NCBI GenBank assembly: GCA_030765065.1
Contig: CM060990.1
Coordinates: 415,161,198 to 415,225,197, forward strand
Source of the DNA: Deroplatys truncata
Lineage: Eukaryota; Arthropoda; Insecta; Mantodea; Mantidae
DNA: 64,000 bases
Direction: 5' to 3'
Shown here: one piece after another, positions 57,438 to 64,000 of the stretch
Position numbering within the stretch: position 1 is the stretch's first letter
Layout: each line of letters starts with the position of its first letter
Notes under the pieces: generated by a model
The model's input: only the letters and a program-made list of their open reading frames with translations
The model's database searches: none
Told to the model about the DNA's origin: nothing
Program-made: the position numbers and the translations under genes

Positions 57438-59869
57438 CCCTCCGTCAGTCGCTAGGGGCCTGAGAGAACCCTGGCATTATATATATGTTATAATTTTCGA
57501 ACGAACGCACCTATGCAATTGCCTGGCTAGGACATCTAACATTACACCTTGCGCGATTATTTGCTGCAGCGATAACCTTATCTGTTTATTTGTTTGGCTC
57601 GAGGAATGGATAATCAGCAGTTACGTGTCGCACAGGCCAACCAGGCCCCGCGCGCCTGCTCTCGTTACATATTGTAGACAGATTTGTTTCTCATTAGCTT
57701 TTGTGCAATATTGCTTTGCTATTGCAAGGAGCTGTTACTGCTTCATCATGAATACGAGTGAAAGGTACGATCTACAAAATCCGAATGATTTGGAAGAAGT
57801 ACATCGCCTACTTTGCGATGATGATGCCTTGCCCGTGAATGACAACTTATATGAATAAGATGACTCTGATTCAGAAGATAAACTCGAAACGAGATCTTTG
57901 GATTCAGAAACGGACCATGACGATGAAGAGGAAGACTATGAAAGCAGTTGGTGTGATAACATGGATTTTATAGGTAACATCATATGCGTATCATAGTAAT
58001 TCTTCTCTTTCTTCTTCTTATTATTATTGACGATACATTCTGATGGTATTCACAGGAAGAGATGGAACAAAATGAAAAAAACACTTTTGAAAATAACACA
58101 GACAAGGGCTCAGAATATATTGACCAAACTTCCTGGTGTGGTAGGAGCTGCAAAAATGCCAAAACGGAAATTGATTGCTGGAACCTTTTTTGTTAGAGAA
58201 GATATACCTAGTTGAGTTGATTGTTGAAAGCTCAAATACTTACATTAGCAGTCTGCGGCCCAAATTTGATTGTGAAAGAGACAGCAGACCTTGTACCTGG
58301 CAGGAATTTTTCGTGGTGGACGCCAGAATATTCACGAGTTTTGGAGAACCAATCTTGGAATTCCTCTGTTCCGAATGGCTATGTCCGAAAAACGATTCAG
58401 TTTTCTAATACGCTGTATTCGCTTTTATGACAAACGCTCAAGACTGGAGCGACGAAGATTGGATAAATTGGCTGCTATTAGAGAAATGTTTACATTGTTT
58501 CAAAACAACTGTCGGAACCATTATTCTCTTGGATAAAATGTCACTGTCGACGAACAGTTGCCGGCATTTCGTGGTCGATGTGCTTTTAGACAATATATAC
58601 CATCCAAGCCAAACAAGTATGGCATAAAGATATTCTGTTTGAGTGATGCAAAACTGTTTTATACAACTAACATGGAGATTTATTGTGGACAGCAGCCGGA
58701 CAGACCATATTTGCAAACTAACTCGGCAGAGGCTGTAGTGCTGAGACTAACTGAACCAATCTCTGGCACTGGACGAAACGTTACTGCAGATAATTGGTTT
58801 ACCAGTGTATCGCTGGTGAATGAATTACGCAAAAGACAACTTTCTTTCGTCGGTACAGTGCGAAAGAACAAAAAAGAGTTACCCACTAATTTCACTTCTC
58901 CAAAAGATCGCAGACAGTACGAAAGCATGTTTGGCTTCTCAAAAAATAAAACCCTTGTTTCATATGTTCCAAAAAAGGGTAAAACAGTAGTTTTGCTCTC
59001 ACGTCTACATGGTTCATCCACACAGTTATCAGAAGGTGCTGAGAAAAAGCCTGAAATAATCCTGCATTACAACGACACTAAATGTGAAGGTGATGCAGTA
59101 GATAAATTGTGTGCTACATACAATGTAACCAGAACAACGAAAAGGTGGCCCATGGTAATTTTTGACCATATTTTGATCATTGCAGGTATTAATTCTAGAG
59201 TTATCTTCCTTGGAAACCAAAATAAATATTCCACAAGGCAGGAGTATTTGAAATCACTATCTTTAGCTTTCTGTTGCAACAGCTACAAAGGAGAGCAACA
59301 GCATCAAATCTATCCGATGATTTGAAAGGACTTTTGACAAAATATAAACCTGAAGAATCCGGCGTAGATGAATTGTCAAATACACCACTATGCACATTGA
59401 AAAGGAAACGATGTGAACCCAGTAACAAAGACAAAATGAGCTGCAAAACTAAATATGCATGTGGGAAATGCAACACCCCCCCTGTGTTTGAGCAAACATG
59501 CTAAAATTATTTGCGATAGTTGCTTAGTCGGGGAAAACACGGGTGAGATAGTAGATGATTCTGAGCAACTGAACATTTTTAATTACAAGTTGTATGTATA
59601 CCTGGAAATGGCAATGTATTTTTTTATACTTACTGCAATACACTTTATAACGTATATGTACTCATATTTTAGCTTGTATTTTTATGTTGTAAGATAATAC
59701 CTATTAATGAAAGCCTAGTACGCTTAATCTAAATAAAGGTAAAACAGGGAAAAAAGAAAATAAACGAAAGAAAACAAAACTACAAACAATAACAACAAAA
59801 ATATAGCGCGGGTCTACTAGGCCCCGCACGACTAACGGCGTTCTACCAAAGCGCGCGCCTGACGGAGGG
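57438..59869 (+). mobile_element. Full-length piggyBac element with TTAA target duplication
   Basis: Inverted ends CCCTCCGTCAG are at both termini, with TTAA at 57434-57437 and 59870-59873. The length of 2,432 bp is typical of a complete piggyBac. A GCGCGCGCC / GCGCGCC word follows the right repeat and appears inside the left part (57644-57655, CCCGCGCGCC). Confidence 0.95.
57748..59690 (+). pseudogene. piggyBac transposase, nearly complete with several lesions
   Basis: Starts at ATG 57748 (NTSERYDLQNPNDLEEVHRL) with the acidic N-terminus, a stop at 57856 followed by an acidic DDSDSEDK run. The conserved region starts near 58107 (RAQNILTKLPGVVGAAK), shifts frame between 58150 and 58290, then reads YLAGIFRGGRQNIHEFW and on to 59325. 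Catalytic Asp residues are in TVDEQLPAF (about 58540-58566), TADNWFTS (about 58784-58807) and EGDAVDKL (59087-59110), all present. A TAA at 58534-58536 lies three codons before the first. A frameshift at about 59280 leads into LQRRATASNLSDDLKGLLTK, and an indel in the C-run near 59475 splits the C-terminal zinc finger (KTKYACGKCN, HAKIICDSCL). The enzyme would integrate and excise at TTAA. Confidence 0.92.
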
Positions 59870-59873
59870 TTAA

Positions 59874-62800
59874 GTGTAACAGGGGAGAAGAAAGAGATAT
59901 GTCTTGCAGTGGTATATAACTCGCCAAGTGCCTCGGATTTTTATAATCCAAACTTACTCAATTTAATTGGACAGGATATTGAGGAGTTATCAAACAGATA
60001 TTTGGACAGTAGCTTTATGATAATGGGTGATTTCAATACCAGAGTAGGAGTAAGTCAAATAAAGCTAATAGATCCTGAGTATGAATTAATGGGGGGAGAA
60101 AAAGAGATGGTAAGAAGAATGAGTAAAGATAAAGTAATGAATGGTGAAGGAAAAAAGCTGGTGGAATTTTGTGAGGAGTTCAATATGGAGATGTGTGATG
60201 GGGTAAAAGGGAAAGATGAAATGGGGAAATTTACCTGTGTCAATTATAATGGTCAGAGTGTGATTGACTATACGTTATACTCAATAGTCTTAGATATAAA
60301 TATTGCAGATTTTGAAGTCTTGAATACAATATGTTCTAGTAACCATTTCCCATTAAGGCTAAGTTTTATAAGTACATATAAGAATAAACTAAAACGAGAA
60401 CATAAAGGAGGAGTTAAAATTGATAAATATAAATGGAGGGATGAAGAGACAGAAGTCTTTATGAAGGAATTAGGGTCAGACATAGGGGTAATAAGGGAGA
60501 AAGAGGCAGAAGAACTGCTGAAAGAAAATAAAACGGACGAAGCAGTTTTAAAGTTAGAAATGTTAGTAAAGTATGCAGGTGTAAGGATGAAAATGAAAGA
60601 TTGTATAGATAGGAAACAGAAGGGATGGTACGGTGAAGAATGTAGGAGGGCAAAACAAAGAGTTTTAGGGGAACTAAGAACTAGGAAGAATGGCAAAAGG
60701 ACAGAGAGGAGTTCTTGATTGCAAGATGGGGATACAGAAACTTGTAAGTAAAGAGGAGAGAATGGGCAGAGAGGATGAGTATAAAGTTACATGAGGCAGC
60801 AAAAGCAAATGATAGCAAAGCAATATGGATGTTGGTGAAAAGAATGTATAAGGTTAGAGCAAGAGAAAATAATATAAGTGCGGAAGAATGGTTCAAGGAT
60901 TTTAAACATTTGCTAGGAGGGCAACATGATAACCAAACAAATTGTGTAATGGAAAATAACAATTATGTTGAGCAATTGGATAAGACGATAGATGTAGGGG
61001 AAGTGAGGGAACAAATCAATAGATTGAAAAGGTACAAAACATGCGGTATTGATGGCGTACCAGGGGAGTTTTGGAAAGCTTGGAGTCTAAATGAAAATCG
61101 ATTAGAATTGTTGGTTAGGATATTAAATGCTATATTTGAAGGGGGAAGGTTCCTAGGGGTTGGAAAACAGCAATAGTGGTGCCAATATTTAATAATAAAG
61201 GGGAGGTGGATAACCCTGGAAAATTATAAGGGGATTAGTTTGTTATCAGTGTTAGGTAAAGTTTATACAGGGGTTTTGGCTGAAAGATTGCAAAGTTGAG
61301 CGGAGAAAGAGGGAAAAGTATCTGATCTACACGTGGGATTTCGGAAAAACAAGAGAGCAGTAGACAATATTTTTATAATATCTTCAATGGTAAATAAATA
61401 TTTATCAAACAAAAGGGGAAGATTGTATATCTTATTGGTTGATTTAGAAAAAGCTTTCAACACAATAATTAGGGAAGCCTTATGGACCAAATTGGGTATG
61501 AAAAGAATGAGTAACAAGTGTATAAGAACAATACAAACAATATATGAAAATAAGGATTTTTGTAGAAGATTTGATAAAAATGTAAGGACGAAGGAGATTA
61601 AAAATTGTATAGGTTTAAGAAAAGGCTGCAAGTTAAGCCCTATATTATTTAATTTGTTCATTGACGATATTCTAGATATAATTAAGTTTGAAAATGGTCA
61701 CTCTCCAATAATTGGGAATGAGGAGATACCAGGGTTATTATTCGCGGATGATTTGGTTGCAGGATCAATAACTACTGTGGGATTAAACAAAGTAATTGGA
61801 GCAATAGAGAGTTTTTGTAACAAGTGGAGTCTTTGGGTTAATACAAGCAAAACAAAAATAATGGTATTTAAAAAGGGTAATAAGTTGAGAAGGGACGAAA
61901 AATAGAGTTGGAAAGGTAAGGAAATTGAGGTTGTCAGAAATTTTGATTATCTGGGAGTAAGACTAAGTAGCAACGGTAGATGGGGAGAACAAAAGAAACA
62001 GGCTTTACCAAAAGGAAAAGTGGCAATGAAAGTTATTAGAGCATGTTTGGATAAAATACCTGGGATGCACGTAAAATGGATAGAAGGAGTATATGGAGCA
62101 GTCGTTGAGACAAAAATGCTGTATTGTGCAGAGATTTGGGGTGTTGAGGAGGGGTGGGAACAGATAAATAAAGTGCATAGGAGCTTTTATAAAATAATTC
62201 TGGGTCTACCAAGAGCCTCACCTAATCGGATTGCATAAATGGAGTTAGGGAGATTTGGTAGTAAGGCGAAAATTATTTAAAGAATAGTGAAATATTGGTT
62301 GAGAATTGAGGAATCAGAGAATAATACTATTTTAAAACAATGTTTGGAGGTTCAGTGCAAATTAAATAAAGAGGATACTTGGTATAAGCGCCTAGAAGCA
62401 ATTCTCAATGAAATAGGGTGTGGGTATATTTGGAAATATAGACAATTACGTGAGAATGGATGTTGGAAAAGAGTTAGATTGAGGATTGAAGATAAGGAAA
62501 GACAGGAAATAATTGGTAGTTTTAATTCAAAAAGATCATTACATGTATATACAGAGATTAAAATTACATGGGAGAGAGAAAACTATGTTGATGTTTGTAA
62601 TAAAACAGCAAGAGAGGGCTTTGCCTGGGCTAGGTCAGGGGTGGTGAGGTTAAAAGGCATAGGAGAAGGAGAAAATGAAGGCAAATGCCCATTATGTAAT
62701 AGAAAATTTAACAATTACTGGCATTTAATGTTAGAATGCGAAGGAACAATGAATATGAGGTAAAAATTACAAAGAAACAATTGGTCTAGATCACCAAATG

Positions 62801-62926
62801 AAATTATAGGTAAAAGGTTGTTAAGAGTTAAATCCAAGGAAAGTTTATTTGAAATAGGAAAATATTTAGGTGTAGTGAGAAATAAATGGTTGAAAAAATT
62901 AGAAATAGGGAATAGAAAGAAAATGT
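59874..62926 (+). pseudogene. LINE endonuclease end and reverse transcriptase, few lesions
   Basis: Resumes in phase right after the TTAA: VVYNSPSASDFYNP, FMIMGDFNTRVG (catalytic Asp/Asn), NYNGQSVIDYTL and SNHFPLRLSF complete the endonuclease (59909-60370). After one frameshift near 60720 comes the reverse transcriptase: YKTCGIDGVPGEFWKAW (61036-61086), SLLSVLGKVYTGVLAERLQ, VGFRKNKRAVDNI, LLVDLEKAFNTI, GLRKGCKLSPILFNLFIDDI and the catalytic LLFADDLVAG (61735-61764). A C-terminal CPLCNRKFNNYWHLMLEC motif (62686-62739) is a C-x2-C-x7-H-x4-C nucleic-acid-binding finger. Lesions are a pair of compensating shifts at about 61145 and 61225, TGA at 61297, TAG at about 61903, TAA at about 62236 and 62278, and TAA at 62761. 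No RNase H. Confidence 0.9.
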
Positions 62927-63207
62927 AGATTGTTGAATCATAAATTAAATAGGACCCAATGACTCGACAACCATGGTGTTGGATGTTTGCGGGCCGTTAG
63001 TAATGCAGCAACTTAGTGAAAGTGATATGCAAAGAGTAATGTGTAGAGATAAAATTATGTATTATAGATCTTATATGAGAATTATTTTATGTAACTAACG
63101 AAGTGAAATGAAATATATATCTATCTAATAGACAGACAAAATCTTATTGCACAAAAAATGTAGATCTTGTTAAAGCACACAATTTGTGGTAAATAAAACT
63201 GTTGTGA

Positions 63208-63223
63208 CATATATATATATACT

Positions 63224-63262
<39 letters not shown>
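63208..63262. repeat. (TA)n microsatellite
   Basis: Two TA runs (63208-63221 and 63227-63254) joined by ACTTAC, ending GTATATATAC. Confidence 0.95.
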
Positions 63263-63266
<4 letters not shown>

Positions 63267-63316
63267 CACTATCATATTTTGTTTTCTGGCATTGATTAAG
63301 GTTCTCAAAATTCTTA

Positions 63317-63359
<43 letters not shown>
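63317..63359. repeat. (TA)n microsatellite
   Basis: Uninterrupted TA run of about 21 units. Confidence 0.96.
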
Positions 63360-63364
<5 letters not shown>

Positions 63365-64000
63365 GTGGCGCAGTAGCGTCTCTCAACAGTAACAGGCCGC
63401 AATGGTCAGATAGTTCAGTATTAACAATCTTTACGGAAAACATTTATTGTCTCTCATTCAGGCACAGAACGCTAACAGACATACTGTTGAGAGCTTTTCA
63501 TACTTAGCGAATTGAGCCAATGTTGTAAGGTAAGAAAAACGGGTGATGCTGTACTTATCTTCAATATATTTATACTTTTTGACGCGTTATGCGTTCTTGT
63601 CGCTGAATTTAACAAGGATAGCATACATAAAAATTTGTGTCTTAGTTCTGGATTTTTACACGGACTTTTCTTGCTTGAACAGATGGCGGTAAATGTAGGT
63701 AGCTAAACGCTTAAACTGGATTTTAGGTATGGATACGGAGTCGACTTCCTTCCATAGTTAGTAAGGCCCAGATGCTCCCTTTAATTTGAAGTTCTTCCAT
63801 TTCTGAGTTGACTGTCTTCAACTTTGTCCAAAACGTGGCGTCTAGATGGGCTTCTAAAACCACGGGATGAATTCGTGTTCTGAATATTTCATCAAACGTT
63901 TCCCCAATAGCGTTCACAAATCGGCATTCCAGCTGTAGCTTAATTGTCACACTTTTTCAAATGTCCAACTCTCTCTAAACGTCTTGAATTTACGCTGGCT
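63360..64000. other. No confirmed feature at the right edge
   Basis: A 75-codon minus-strand frame at 63723-63950 (KLQLECRFVNAIGETFDEIF) looks more protein-like than its surroundings, but I do not recognise it and see no convincing splice sites. Confidence 0.3.

Larger units (their letters stand above)
57149..63110 (+). mobile_element. Best-preserved LINE, interrupted by a piggyBac
   Basis: Endonuclease plus reverse transcriptase plus a C-terminal cysteine-histidine motif on the plus strand, with only a handful of lesions over about 1,100 codons. A 2,432-bp piggyBac sits in the endonuclease. The 3' untranslated part runs from 62927 to about 63110. I do not assign a clade. Confidence 0.82.

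Noticed and set aside
61263-61661. Long minus-strand frames opposite the LINE (also 60268-60696 and 60681-60962)
   Set aside because: They are the reverse strand of the well-preserved LINE coding sequence.
63144-63443. 99-codon minus-strand frame with Ile-Tyr repeats
   Set aside because: Created by two (TA)n microsatellites.

Overview
The window looks like insect nuclear DNA. Its host-gene content is two exons of a striated-muscle troponin C gene read on the minus strand. One exon is 41900-41757. The next begins at 81 and runs off the left edge. Donor and acceptor share the same phase, so 82-41756 reads as one intron of about 41.7 kb with a GC-AG boundary, and 41901-64000 is probably further upstream intron. 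No bacterial-style operon, rRNA, true tRNA gene or CRISPR array is present. The insect assignment rests on the troponin C isoform and on the transposon families. A hemimetabolous (polyneopteran) insect is my guess, but the species cannot be told from this sequence.

Almost everything else is transposable-element material of different ages. Left part (1-22 kb): a badly decayed Ty3/gypsy element (about 1.05-4.3 kb), a decayed Jockey-type LINE (5.5-8.6 kb), several tRNA-headed SINEs, a Tc1-like DD35E transposase broken by one frameshift (13.3-14.3 kb), a reversed Jockey fragment (15.4-16.1 kb), and a decayed DNA element (16.2-19.1 kb) with repeated end motifs around a protein family of unknown function.

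Centre (22-42 kb): a composite of two DD41D mariner-like units joined tail to tail (22.0-26.2 kb), AT-rich sequence with a tandem duplication (28.5-28.8 kb), a Jockey-type LINE (30.6-35.6 kb) holding a TTAA-flanked piggyBac, a protein-primed family-B DNA polymerase remnant of Polinton/Maverick type cut by a SINE (37.5-39.7 kb), a degenerate 270-bp tandem repeat (39.9-40.9 kb), and the troponin C exon.

Right part (42-64 kb): a decayed two-ORF LINE (43.2-47.9 kb), a 43-bp minisatellite (48.8-49.85 kb), a second Polinton-type polymerase on the minus strand (57.1-50.6 kb) interrupted by a SINE, a second DD41D element and a mariner, then the best-preserved LINE (57.15-63.1 kb), which carries a TTAA-flanked 2.43-kb piggyBac inside its endonuclease. 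The window ends with (TA)n microsatellites.

The nesting gives a relative order. LINEs and polymerase elements came first, and SINEs, mariner, DD41D and piggyBac elements landed in them later. No transposase or polymerase here is fully intact. The troponin C exons are the only sequences that look under coding constraint.
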